Of a DNA stretch of 64,000 nucleotides, positions 31,752 to 40,988 are shown piece after piece. The stretch is taken from the NCBI GenBank assembly GCA_031291055.1, contig JARLJU010000362.1, positions 62,001 through 126,000 of the forward strand, in the 5' to 3' direction. Both the position numbers and the translations under genes were made by a program. The notes under the pieces are model-generated. The model was not told the origin of the DNA, ran no database searches, and saw nothing but the letters and a program-made list of their open reading frames with translations. How positions within the stretch are numbered: position 1 is the stretch's first letter; each line of letters opens with the position of its first letter. This stretch comes from Rudaea sp. GTDB taxonomy: Bacteria > Pseudomonadota > Gammaproteobacteria > Xanthomonadales > Rhodanobacteraceae.

Positions 31752-33011
31752 TCAGAGTGCCATGCAGTAATTCGACCTGATTGGCAATTTCGACTCGGCA
31801 GACACAATAAGAGCAACATTCGTGCCACCGAAACCGGCTGAAAACGACAACGCGTGCTCCAGCGGCCGGTCCATCAATGGGGTGACGGCGACATGGTTGA
31901 GGGCGCATGCCGGGTCTATTTCATCCAGATGCGCGGTGGCTGGAAGGAAAGACTGATTTACGGCTAAAACCGCCACGGCGAGTTCCAGGGCACTGGCGGC
32001 GCCAAGCAGGTGTCCATGAATGGCTTTGGTTGAACTCACGGGAACTTCGTTGAATACTGCATTGATTGCATTGGTTTCTATCGGATCACCGTTCGGCGTG
32101 GCCGTGGCGTGCGCGTTGAGATAATCGATGTCCTCCGGCTGCAACGCGGCGTCGGCCAGTGAGCTGCGCAGTGCGGCGATTTGCCCGTCCATCTTTGGCG
32201 ACCCGATGTGATAGCCGTCGGAGGCGATGCCATAGCCCGACAAACGGCAATAGCAGGCGCAGCCTCGTCGCCGCGCATGTTCGCGCGACTCGAGCACCAT
32301 GAACACCGAGCCTTCTCCAAGCACCAGGCCCGATCGTTTTGTGGAAAATGGCCGACAACTGGCGCTGACATCGACGGCATCCGGCTCGGCCAGTGCTCGA
32401 AGCCCACCCCACAAGCCCATGAACGTTGGAATAAGCGCTGCTTCCGCTCCCCCGGCAATGGCGACATCGAGGTAACCGTGACGGATTGCCCGATATGCAT
32501 CCCCGATGGCAGCGCCGGACGACGTGCACGCGCTGCTGTGGGTCAGGACCGGGCCCAGAATCTGATGGCGAATCGAGATCTGTGCCGGCGCAGCATTCAA
32601 CATCGACGCCATGATCGTATACGGCTTCGCCACCATCCGATGCTCGACATGGAATTGTTGAACCCAGTCATGTTCGGCTTTCACGCCACCGGCAACCGAT
32701 CCGTAGAACAGGCCTGCGCGTTGCCCGTAGTGCGCGAACTGCTGCAGTCCGGCATCGCCTATCGCTTGACGTGCGGCCAGAACGGCAATCTGACTGCAGC
32801 GATCCAGGTATGGCAGTTCCAGCTTCGTGAAGTGGCTTGCGAAATCCTGGTCGATCAGACCTGCCGGCAGGCTTTGGGCGAAGTCCGGAGATTTCCACAG
32901 GCTGATACCCGATCGATTGGTTTGCAGGCTCGACAACAGTTCGGACACACCCAAGCCGATGGGCGAGATGACACCCAGCCCCGTGATCACGACATCGTGA
33001 GCATCCTGCAT
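31752..33011 (-). CDS. Beta-ketoacyl-ACP synthase (FabF-like) in the DSF locus
   Basis: A 419-residue condensing enzyme of the KAS I/II family. The catalytic triad is intact: C162 in SSACTSSGAA, H301 in NAHATATPNGDP and H334 in STKAIHGHLLGAASALE. The C-terminal GFGGTNVALIV motif is present. The enzyme should elongate an acyl chain on an acyl carrier protein. It begins two bases after the stop of a small ACP gene and is followed by rpfF, so the three form one unit. The family also serves polyketide and aryl-polyene pathways. A role in supplying or tailoring the RpfF substrate is inferred from position. I do not know this gene from described rpf loci. Confidence 0.88.
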   Translation of the reverse strand: MQDAHDVVITGLGVISPIGLGVSELLSSLQTNRSGISLWKSPDFAQSLPAGLIDQDFASHFTKLELPYLDRCSQIAVLAARQAIGDAGLQQFAHYGQRAGLFYGSVAGGVKAEHDWVQQFHVEHRMVAKPYTIMASMLNAAPAQISIRHQILGPVLTHSSACTSSGAAIGDAYRAIRHGYLDVAIAGGAEAALIPTFMGLWGGLRALAEPDAVDVSASCRPFSTKRSGLVLGEGSVFMVLESREHARRRGCACYCRLSGYGIASDGYHIGSPKMDGQIAALRSSLADAALQPEDIDYLNAHATATPNGDPIETNAINAVFNEVPVSSTKAIHGHLLGAASALELAVAVLAVNQSFLPATAHLDEIDPACALNHVAVTPLMDRPLEHALSFSAGFGGTNVALIVSAESKLPIRSNYCMAL

Positions 33012-33013
33012 GG

Positions 33014-33274
33014 CTAGGCTTTCGTCCCAAGGTTGCGCTGAATGAGCTCGACGATATCGCCCAATTTTGGATTGGCCGGCATCGAAAGGTCCCTTAGCTT
33101 GATGCCTAGGCGGTCTTCAATCTCGAGCATGACATCGAGCATCATGATCGAATCCAGACCGAGATCCCGGATGGACGCATCGCTTGTCATTTTGTCTTCC
33201 GGGACGTCGAAGCGCTCGGTCAGGAATTCCTTGACCATGGTTTCAACGCGCCGGAAATCTGGATCGTTTGTCAT
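33014..33274 (-). CDS. Acyl carrier protein in the DSF locus
   Basis: An 86-residue acyl carrier protein. The phosphopantetheine attachment site is S42 in LGLDSIMMLDVMLEIEDRLGI, and the helical layout and acidic character fit. It is not the housekeeping AcpP, which normally has DSLD at the site and lies in the fab cluster; here it is DSIM. The ATG at 33274 follows a GGATGG ribosome binding site. Its stop is two bases from the ketosynthase start. It may carry the chain that the ketosynthase extends and RpfF converts to signal; this is inference. Confidence 0.88.
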   Translation of the reverse strand: MTNDPDFRRVETMVKEFLTERFDVPEDKMTSDASIRDLGLDSIMMLDVMLEIEDRLGIKLRDLSMPANPKLGDIVELIQRNLGTKA

Positions 33275-33444
33275 TTGTTTTCCATCCCCCAGTTCAATGC
33301 AGTGTTCGCGAAAGATGTGTCCGGCCCGGCCTGAAGTGCCAATCGGAGACTCATCAGTTGTTGGCGACAGTCGAAGCCGCCCCCTGCTTGTGCGCTATCC
33401 AGCCGATTGCAAATGCGCAGCGCAATGCGACCAAGACGCGTGTA

Positions 33445-34500
33445 TCAGGGACCCCAGTGCGGCGGCGGTGTCATCTGCGTCTGTTCGATCAGATGCAGCT
33501 GGGCCATATCCCTGAACAACGCCTCCACGCACGCCGGATCAAACAACGTGCCGCTGTTTTCGCGCACGTAGGCGACAGCCTGGTCGTGGGACCACGCCGG
33601 TTTGTAGGGGCGTTCGGAAATCAGTGCGTCGAACACGTCGGCCAGGCCCACGATGCGTGCCGTGATCGGAATCTCCTCACCGCGCAAGCCGTCCGGATAA
33701 CCGCTGCCGTCCCAGCGCTCGTGATGGTGCCGCGCGACGACCGCGCCGAGCTGCACGAACCTGCTCTGGCTGTCGCGCAAGATTTCAAAGCCAATCTGCG
33801 GATGTTTGCGCATTATTGCGAATTCTTCCTCGGTCAGCCGGCCTGGCTTGAGGAGGATCGCATCAGGAACACCGATGTTGCCGATGTCATGCAGTGGCGC
33901 CGCGAGTTCGAGCATGCGCACTTCGTCGTCGGATAGGTAGAGCCCTTCCGCTATCAATCCGGCGAAGCGGGCCATGCGTACCACGTGCAAGCCGGTGCCG
34001 TAGTCGCGAAACTCGATCGCCTTCGCCAGGCGGTAAAGCATCTCGCGTTCGCGCTCTTCGACTTCGCGCACTCCTTCGAGCACCTGATGCTCCAGCGAAC
34101 GCGCGCGTTCCTTGACGGATTCGCCCTGCTGGCGCAGCGACAACAGGTTGCGGCAACGCGCACGCAGTTCACGCGCGCGAACCGGCTTTACCAGGAAATC
34201 CATCACGCCCGCGTCGAGCGCAGCCTGGCGTACGGGTTCATCACCAACCACGCTGATAAGCACGATTGGCACATCGCGCTTTGCCAACGGACGCCGGAAT
34301 TGACGCGTGAACTGAAGCCCGTCCATGCCGGGCATGCGATAGTCAAGCAGCAGCAGATCAACCTTGTTGCGCTCTGACCATGTCAGCGCTTCGGCCGGAT
34401 CCTCGAAGTCGGTCACGCTTATGCCCGGACCAATGTTTTCCACCACGTGCCGCAGCATCGTGCGAGCAGACAACTGATCGTCGACGATAAGAACATTCAC
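33445..34500 (-). CDS. rpfG: Response regulator RpfG with HD-GYP domain (c-di-GMP phosphodiesterase)
   Basis: Receives phosphate from RpfC and degrades cyclic di-GMP, turning DSF perception into changed gene expression. The 351-residue protein has a receiver domain with D53 (LLLDYRMPGMDG) and a conserved Lys in DFLVKPV, then a coiled linker (about 125-155). The HD-GYP domain follows, with H204-D205 in LHDIGNIG and the signature HHERWDGSGYPDGLRG (258-273). The gene is on the same strand as rpfF, 170 bases upstream of the ACP gene, and not linked to rpfC as in Xanthomonas. lysS lies upstream, as in Xanthomonas. Confidence 0.95.
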   Translation of the reverse strand: MNVLIVDDQLSARTMLRHVVENIGPGISVTDFEDPAEALTWSERNKVDLLLLDYRMPGMDGLQFTRQFRRPLAKRDVPIVLISVVGDEPVRQAALDAGVMDFLVKPVRARELRARCRNLLSLRQQGESVKERARSLEHQVLEGVREVEEREREMLYRLAKAIEFRDYGTGLHVVRMARFAGLIAEGLYLSDDEVRMLELAAPLHDIGNIGVPDAILLKPGRLTEEEFAIMRKHPQIGFEILRDSQSRFVQLGAVVARHHHERWDGSGYPDGLRGEEIPITARIVGLADVFDALISERPYKPAWSHDQAVAYVRENSGTLFDPACVEALFRDMAQLHLIEQTQMTPPPHWGP

Positions 34501-34783
34501 ACCAAGGTTTTCCCTGCCATTTCACCCGTACATGCGTCAGCGTTCGCAGACATCCAGCGAACGATTACACCCCGAACATTACCAACCAAACCCCAATCTA
34601 GACTATCACAACCGCAAGCGGAGGAAGATCGGTGAAACGCCCAAAACCGGCCGCATAGAAGATGGTTGCTGTCAAAGCTATCTTCAAGTCGATACGAGTG
34701 TCTTTACGCCCAATGGCCAGTCGATGGCAACTGCCAATTGATGCAATCGCCGGAGGGCAGCATAAAATCGCTGCATTGTCGTA

Positions 34784-36298
34784 TCAGGTTTCCGGACGCA
34801 TGTAGGGGAATAGCAACACATCGCGAATCGAAGGAACATCGGCGAATAGCATCACCAACCGGTCGATGCCTATGCCAAGGCCGCCAGTTGGTGGCAGCCC
34901 ATACTCCAGCGCACGGATGTAGTCGGCGTCGAAATGCATTGCTTCGTCATCGCCGGAATCCTTTGCCCGCATTTGTGCGCGGAAACGCTCTGCCTGATCT
35001 TCCGGATCGTTCAACTCGGAAAACCCGTTCGCCAGCTCCTTGCCGCCCACGAACAACTCGAAACGGTCGGTGATGCCGGCGTCGCCATCATTTGCGCGCG
35101 CCAGCGGTGAAACCTCCGTCGGATAGGCGGTAATGAACGTGGGCTGCACCAGCGTGTTTTCCACCGTTTTCTCGAAAATCTCCAGCAACAGCTTGCCCCA
35201 GCCATAGTCCGGCTTGACGGGAACGCCAAGTCGCTGGCAATGCTGTGCCAGGGCCTCGCGATCGCGCAGCTGCGATGTGGCAATTTCCACATTGTGATGG
35301 CGTACCGCTTCGTCCAGACGCCAGCGTCGGAACGGCGCGCCAACATCGATTGCACGCCCTTCCCACTCCAGACGGGTCTTGCCCAGCGTGACCTTCGCGG
35401 TTTCACGGATCAGGTCTTCCGTCAGGTCCATGATCTCGTTGTAGGTGGCATAAGCCTGATACAGCTCGAGCATGGTGAACTCGGGGTTGTGCCTGGTCGA
35501 CACGCCCTCGTTGCGGAAATTGCGGTTGATTTCGTATACGCGCTCGATGCCACCGACGACGAGACGCTTCAGATACAGCTCCGGTGCCACGCGCAGGTAC
35601 ATGTCCAGATCGAGCGCGTTGTGATGGGTGACGAACGGCCGCGCCGTCGCGCCGCCGGGAATGGCATGCATCATCGGCGTTTCGACTTCGACGAAACGGC
35701 GCAGCGGGCTTTCCAGATAGTCGCGGATGCAGCGGATCATGCGCGAACGCAGGGCGAACACGCGCCTGGCTTCGGGAGTCACGATCAGGTCTACATAGCG
35801 CTGGCGGTAGCGCTGCTCGACATCGGCAAGCCCGTGCCACTTGTCCGGCAGCGGTCGCAGCGATTTCGTCAGCAACAGCAATTTGTCCACTTTTACCGAA
35901 AGCTCGCCGGTCTTGGTCCGCATCAGCGCACCTTCCGCACCGACGATGTCGCCGACATCCCAGGACTTGAATGCGTCGTAAACCTCGCCGACCGCGTTGG
36001 CCTGCACGAAAAGCTGGATGCGGCCGCTCATGTCCTGGATCTGCACGAAACTGACCTTGCCCTGGCCGCGCTTGAGCAGCATGCGCCCGGCAACCCTGAC
36101 CCGTCTTGCGGCCGCCTCGATGTCCGCAGCATCCCTTGCCTCGAACTCGCTCTGCAGATCGCCGGCGAATGCATCCGGGTGAAAATCGTTCGGATAAGCC
36201 GGGCCATGGGCGCGCAGCGCGCGCAGCTTTTCGCGGCGCTCGGCGATCAGGCGGTTTTCGTCGTGGGGGAGGCTCTCGTCAGTCATTGCATTTTCCAT
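34784..36298 (-). CDS. lysS: Lysyl-tRNA synthetase (class II)
   Basis: Charges tRNA-Lys. The 504-residue protein has an N-terminal OB-fold anticodon-binding domain (about 65-150) and the class II core. Motif 1 lies in [22 protein letters not shown], motif 2 in [24 protein letters not shown] and motif 3 in [14 protein letters not shown]. The start ATG 36298 lies four bases after the prfB stop, and an alternative ATG four codons later is equally possible. The prfB-lysS pairing is conserved across gammaproteobacteria. Confidence 0.97.
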   Translation of the reverse strand: MENAMTDESLPHDENRLIAERREKLRALRAHGPAYPNDFHPDAFAGDLQSEFEARDAADIEAAARRVRVAGRMLLKRGQGKVSFVQIQDMSGRIQLFVQANAVGEVYDAFKSWDVGDIVGAEGALMRTKTGELSVKVDKLLLLTKSLRPLPDKWHGLADVEQRYRQRYVDLIVTPEARRVFALRSRMIRCIRDYLESPLRRFVEVETPMMHAIPGGATARPFVTHHNALDLDMYLRVAPELYLKRLVVGGIERVYEINRNFRNEGVSTRHNPEFTMLELYQAYATYNEIMDLTEDLIRETAKVTLGKTRLEWEGRAIDVGAPFRRWRLDEAVRHHNVEIATSQLRDREALAQHCQRLGVPVKPDYGWGKLLLEIFEKTVENTLVQPTFITAYPTEVSPLARANDGDAGITDRFELFVGGKELANGFSELNDPEDQAERFRAQMRAKDSGDDEAMHFDADYIRALEYGLPPTGGLGIGIDRLVMLFADVPSIRDVLLFPYMRPET

Positions 36299-36302
36299 AA
36301 TG

Positions 36303-37425
36303 TCACATTGTGCGGGCAGAACCTGCTTCCAGACCCGATTTCAGGCTGGCCTCGATGAACTCGTCCAGATCGCCGTCCAGCACCTTTTGCGTGTCGGTGC
36401 GTTCGATGCCGGTGCGCAGATCCTTGATGCGCGATTGATCCAGAACGTAGTTGCGGATTTGGCTGCCCCAGCCGATGTCGGATTTGGTCGCTTCCACCGC
36501 GGCTTTCTCGGTATTGCGCTTCTGAATCTCCATCTCGTAGAGCTTGGCCTTGAGCATCTTCATCGCGCGGTCGCGGTTTGAATGCTGACTGCGTTCGGTC
36601 TGGCATGCCACGACGATGCCGCTGGGCACGTGCGTGATGCGTACTGCCGACTCGGTCTTATTGACATGCTGGCCACCGGCGCCGGAGGAACGATAGACGT
36701 CGGTTTTCAGGTCCGCCGGGTTGATCGTGATGTCGATGTCATCGTCGACTTCGGGCGAGACGAAGATCGAGGAAAACGAGGTATGCCGGCGATTGTCGGA
36801 ATCGAACGGTGACTTGCGCACCAGACGATGCACGCCGATCTCGGTCTTGAGCCAGCCATAGGCGTAGTCGCCCTCGACGCGGAATGTCGCGCTCTTGATC
36901 CCCGCCACCTCACCCGCGGAAACTTCCAGCAATTCGGTTTTCCAGCCCTTGTTCTCGCACCAGCGCAGATACATGCGCAGCAGCATTTCGGCCCAGTCTT
37001 GCGCTTCGGTGCCGCCGGCACCGGCCTGGACGTCGACGAAGGCATTGTGCGAGTCCATCTTGCCGGAAAACATGCGCTGGAATTCCAGCGCTTCCACGCG
37101 TTGTGCCAGGGTCTCGACATCGGCCGCCACGGCCTCGGCCGTGCCAGCGTCGCTCTCGGCCTCGGCGAGCTGCAATAGTTCTTCCGCGCCAGCCAGGCCG
37201 TCGGTCAGGCTGCGGATGCCATGGACGATCTTGTCCAGCGTAGCGCGCTCCTTGCCGAGTTGCTGGGCGCGTTCGGGATTGTCCCAGACGTCCGGGTTCT
37301 CGAGTTCCCGCCCTACTTCTTCCAGACGTTCGCGCTTGGTGTCGTAGTCAAAGATACCCCCTAAGCGACGCGACGCGCGTCGAAAGGTCAATGATGCGGG
37401 TGCGAATCGGATTGGTTTCGATCAT
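36303..37425 (-). CDS. prfB: Peptide chain release factor 2, with programmed +1 frameshift
   Basis: Terminates translation at UAA and UGA. The protein is encoded in two frames. Twenty-five codons run from the ATG at 37425 ([10 protein letters not shown] to SLRGYL) to an in-frame UGA at 37350-37348. After a +1 shift, 348 codons follow from GAC at 37349, giving 373 residues in total. The second frame contains the anticodon-mimic SPF in [13 protein letters not shown] and the GGQ motif in [18 protein letters not shown] start at 37391 in the second frame would give an N-terminus unlike RF2 and is rejected. It overlaps nothing and lies four bases from lysS. Confidence 0.96.
37347..37362 (-). promoter_or_regulatory. 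prfB +1 frameshift signal
   Basis: The minus strand reads AGGGGGTATCTTTGAC: an internal Shine-Dalgarno-like AGGGGG three bases before the slippery CTT codon, then the UGA stop in the weak UGAC context. This is the same sequence as the E. coli prfB autoregulatory site, where low RF2 favours the shift. Confidence 0.95.
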
Positions 37426-37509
37426 GAGGATTTTCTGGCCGCGCAAACCCCGCATGTTAGCAAAACAGTGCCTGCATGCCACCCGGGAGCAGGCGATGGG
37501 TCACTGAGC

Positions 37510-37540
37510 TTGTGCCGCCAACAGCGATACGGTTTACAAT
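37510..37540 (+). promoter_or_regulatory. Possible sigma-70 promoter of the TPR-sulfotransferase gene
   Basis: TTGTGC (37510-37515) and TACAAT (37535-37540) are separated by 19 bases, 46 bases before the ATG. The -10 box is good, the -35 box and spacing are moderate. Confidence 0.35.
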
Positions 37541-37586
37541 AAACGCGGGGTAGGCACGGCACAGCCATCGACCGAGAGGTTGCAGC

Positions 37587-39182
37587 ATGCCAACCACCCC
37601 GGCGCAGTCGCGCGCTGAACCCCTGCATCAAGAAGCCAGGGACGCGGTCAGCAGCAAGCTCGATCAGGCCGCGCAGGCATTGAAGCGCCGAACGCTGGCT
37701 GAAGCTGAACGCATATTGATTGGATTGCTGGCGCTGGCTCCGCAAAATCCCGATGCATTGCGCCTGCTTGGCATATGCCAGCACGGACAGCGCAATTACG
37801 CAGCGGCCATGGTCACGTTGCGCCAGGCGCTTGCGGCGCGTCCGCATGACGCCATGATTCTCAATGATCTGGGCAGCGCGTTGTGCGACAAGGGCGATGT
37901 CGACGGTGCCCTTGCCGCCTTTCAGCGCGCCACGGAACTTGCGCCGAATCTGAAGACAACCTGGTTCAACCTGGGGAAAGTACTCAAGGATGACTTGCGC
38001 CCGCAGCAGGCGCAGGTTGCGTTCGAACGCGCCTTGCAATGTGATCCGGACTACGCCCCGGCCTGGGCGTCGCTCGGCGATGCGTTGAAGGCCATGGGAG
38101 ACATCGAAGGCGCGGCTCATTGCTACCGCACCGGCCTGCGCTGTCCCGGACGGCCTGCGCAGATCTGGTATCACCTGGCCAACCTGAAGACGGTCCGCCT
38201 CACGTCGGAAGATGTGGATACTCTTCGCCGTGCTCTGGGCAGTCCCGCGCTTTCCGATGATGATCGCATTTATCTGGGCTATGCCCTGTCGAAAGCGCTG
38301 GAAGACCAGCAGCAATACGAAGCGGGATTCGCCGCCCTGCAGAACGCGAACCGGCTCAAGCGTCGCAGGGTATCCTGGGATGCGTCCGCCTTCAGCGCCG
38401 ATATTGCCGCCATAGAAGCAGCGTTCCCCCGTCCCCTGACACAGACCGCGGCGGCAGACCTGGGATGCGAAGTCATCTTCGTCATCTGCATACCGCGCTC
38501 CGGTTCGACGTTGACGGAGCAGATCCTAGCGGCTCATCCCCAAGTCGAAGGCGGCAACGAGCTGACGCACCTGCACATGATCCTTTTCGAGGAGTCCGCG
38601 CGCAGAGGATGCGATTTTCCACATTGGGTCGCGGCAGCGACTGCAGCAGACTGGCAACGGCTCGGCGAACAATATCTTGCACGTACCGAACGCTGGCGCC
38701 GCGACAAACCGCGCTTCACCGACAAAGGGCTGACCAACTGGCAGTTCATCGGCGCTGCTGCCGCGATGCTTCCGGGCGCACGCTTCGTCAACTGCCGCCG
38801 CGATGCATTGGAAACCTGTGTGTCCTGCTACGGCCAGCTGTTTGCTGACGGAAGTGAATTCAGCTACGACCTGGCCGAACTCGGCGCCTACTGGCGCGAC
38901 TACGACCGCTTGAGTCGTGCCTGGCTTGCGCTCTACCCAGAACGCATATTTGAACAGGTATACGAGAACCTGCTGACGGATCCGGAAACGCGGATACGCG
39001 AGCTGCTTTGCTTTCTCGATCTGCCCTTCAATCGGGCCTGCCTCGAATTTCATCGCGCCAAACGCGTTGTGCGCACCGCCAGCGCGGCCCAGGTGCGCCA
39101 GCCGCTGCAACCGGCCAGCGCGCGTGCGAGCCGCTATGGCGCCATGCTTGATCCGCTGCGCGCAGCATTGCGCATACCGTGA
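37587..39182 (+). CDS. TPR-repeat sulfotransferase-domain protein
   Basis: A 531-residue protein. The N-terminal half (about 20-260) is made of tetratricopeptide repeats (for example LNDLGSALCDKGDVDGALAAFQRATELAP and the following two). The C-terminal half is a sulfotransferase domain that begins with the PAPS 5'-phosphate loop PRSGSTLTEQIL (303-314) and continues with NCRRDALETCVSCY, which fits the 3'-phosphate-binding strand. There is no signal peptide or membrane segment. Related bacterial TPR-sulfotransferases have unknown acceptors. The ATG follows GAGAGG. It is inserted in opposite orientation between prfB and recJ, which are close neighbours in Xanthomonas. Confidence 0.88.
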   Translation: MPTTPAQSRAEPLHQEARDAVSSKLDQAAQALKRRTLAEAERILIGLLALAPQNPDALRLLGICQHGQRNYAAAMVTLRQALAARPHDAMILNDLGSALCDKGDVDGALAAFQRATELAPNLKTTWFNLGKVLKDDLRPQQAQVAFERALQCDPDYAPAWASLGDALKAMGDIEGAAHCYRTGLRCPGRPAQIWYHLANLKTVRLTSEDVDTLRRALGSPALSDDDRIYLGYALSKALEDQQQYEAGFAALQNANRLKRRRVSWDASAFSADIAAIEAAFPRPLTQTAAADLGCEVIFVICIPRSGSTLTEQILAAHPQVEGGNELTHLHMILFEESARRGCDFPHWVAAATAADWQRLGEQYLARTERWRRDKPRFTDKGLTNWQFIGAAAAMLPGARFVNCRRDALETCVSCYGQLFADGSEFSYDLAELGAYWRDYDRLSRAWLALYPERIFEQVYENLLTDPETRIRELLCFLDLPFNRACLEFHRAKRVVRTASAAQVRQPLQPASARASRYGAMLDPLRAALRIP

Positions 39183-39230
39183 TGTCCTGCCCGTGCTGCC
39201 GAGCATGGCCGCGCCGGCGTTTTCCACCAC

Positions 39231-40988
39231 TCATACCGGTTGCCAGTGCCGGAGCAGCAACTGCAGGCGCTCGGTGCCCTGCCATTCGTCCAGGTCGAGG
39301 CTGAATACGGCGCGCAAACGCTCCGGCGGCGACAGCCCTTCGCTTGCATTGAACATGATTGCGTCGACCGCTTCCCGGCCGCCATCGGAGCGCAGTCTGA
39401 AGCGCATATGCTTCTCCGCCACCACTCGCCATGATTCCACGGCGAACACCCCATCGAACATCGGCTCGGCAAAGCCCTGCCCCCACGGTCCGGCATAGCG
39501 CAGCTGTCTTGCCAGGCCGAGCGAAAAGTCGTCAGTGCCGAGTTCGCCATCGGTCAGCAGGATCGCTTCCAGCGCCGCCGGCGCAATACGCTCCTGTGCC
39601 ACCGCATCGAATGCTGCGGCGAAGGTTTCCACATCATCACGGCGCAGGCTCAGGCCTGCCGCCATCGCGTGACCGCCAAAACGCAGCAGGAGTCCCGGAT
39701 GGCGCGCATCGACATCGGCAAGAGCATCGCGCAGATGAAAACCTGCAATCGAGCGCCCCGAAGCCTTGACCTCATTGCGGGCGTCGGTGCGATCGTCTCG
39801 TTCCATCGTTGCCGGCGCACAGGCAATGACGGGGCGGTTCAGCATTTCCTTGAGTTTGGACGCCACCAGACCAACAACGCCGTGATGCCAGCCCGGATCG
39901 AACAGCACTACGCCCCGCGGCAGCGCGGCGCGGCCACGGGACAAAGTCCATTTGTGCACCGCGTACTGGGCCTGCTCGACCATATCTGCCTGCAACTGCC
40001 GGCGTTCGGCATTGATCGAGGACAAAGTCTCGGCAAGCTCGCGTGCGCGCCCGGAATCGTCCGCAAGCAGACATTCGATGCCCAGACCCATGTCTTCCAG
40101 GCGTCCCGCGGCATTGATGCGCGGCGCGACGACGAAGCCCAGGTCGCTGGCCACAAGCCGCGCCGGATCGCGCTGGCCGCAGGCAATCAACGCCGTGATT
40201 CCGGCACAGCACCGTCCCGAGCGGATACGCTTGAGCCCGGCATCGACGAGGATGCGGTTGTTGCAGTCCAGTGGCACCAGATCGGCGACTGTGCCAAGTG
40301 CGACCAGATCGATCAGGCACGACAGATCAGGCTCCGTGATCCTTTGCTCGTCGAACCAGTGCTTCTCGCGCAGACGTGCACGCAACGCCAGCAGCAGATA
40401 GAACATCACGCCGACGCCGGCCAGGGCCTTGCTGGAAAATGCATCGCCAGGCACATTCGGATTGACGATGGCGTCGGCGCCGGGAAGCGTCGCACCCGGC
40501 AGATGATGATCGGTGACGATCACCTGCATCCCATGCGCTTTCGCCGCCGCAACACCGGCATGCGCGGCGATGCCGTTGTCGACGGTGATCAAGAGCTTTG
40601 GTTGCCGCTGCAACAATTCTTCGACGATCGCCGGGCTCAGGCCATAACCATGACGAAAACGGTTGGGTACCGCGTAGCCGAGGTCTTGCGCGCCAAGCAG
40701 GCGCAGACCGCGCACGGCGACCGCCGTGGCAGTGGCGCCGTCGGCATCGAAGTCGCCGACGATGATGATGCGTGCGCCGGTACGGATTGCATTTTCCACA
40801 AGTTCGCAAGCGCGCGCGATGCCACCCAGATCGCGCGGCGGCAACAGCGACGCCAGCCGATGCTCAATATCCCGCGGCGATACTACGCCGCGTGCGGCAT
40901 ACACCCTGCGCAGCACAGGATGCATTGATTCTGGCCATCCGCCAGCGTCGGCGCAAAGCGCACGCCGTTCGATGCGCGGCGGATTCAT
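39231..40988 (-). CDS. recJ: Single-stranded-DNA-specific exonuclease RecJ
   Basis: A 5'-3' ssDNA exonuclease in recombination and mismatch repair. The 585-residue protein has the DHH-family metal motifs DFDADG (79-84), TVDNG (135-139) and VTDHH (158-162), the DHHA1 motif with RFGGHAMAAGL near residue 465, and the C-terminal OB-like domain. The start ATG overlaps the rpfE stop as ATGA, placing recJ last in the carA-to-recJ run. Confidence 0.96.
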   Translation of the reverse strand: MNPPRIERRALCADAGGWPESMHPVLRRVYAARGVVSPRDIEHRLASLLPPRDLGGIARACELVENAIRTGARIIIVGDFDADGATATAVAVRGLRLLGAQDLGYAVPNRFRHGYGLSPAIVEELLQRQPKLLITVDNGIAAHAGVAAAKAHGMQVIVTDHHLPGATLPGADAIVNPNVPGDAFSSKALAGVGVMFYLLLALRARLREKHWFDEQRITEPDLSCLIDLVALGTVADLVPLDCNNRILVDAGLKRIRSGRCCAGITALIACGQRDPARLVASDLGFVVAPRINAAGRLEDMGLGIECLLADDSGRARELAETLSSINAERRQLQADMVEQAQYAVHKWTLSRGRAALPRGVVLFDPGWHHGVVGLVASKLKEMLNRPVIACAPATMERDDRTDARNEVKASGRSIAGFHLRDALADVDARHPGLLLRFGGHAMAAGLSLRRDDVETFAAAFDAVAQERIAPAALEAILLTDGELGTDDFSLGLARQLRYAGPWGQGFAEPMFDGVFAVESWRVVAEKHMRFRLRSDGGREAVDAIMFNASEGLSPPERLRAVFSLDLDEWQGTERLQLLLRHWQPV

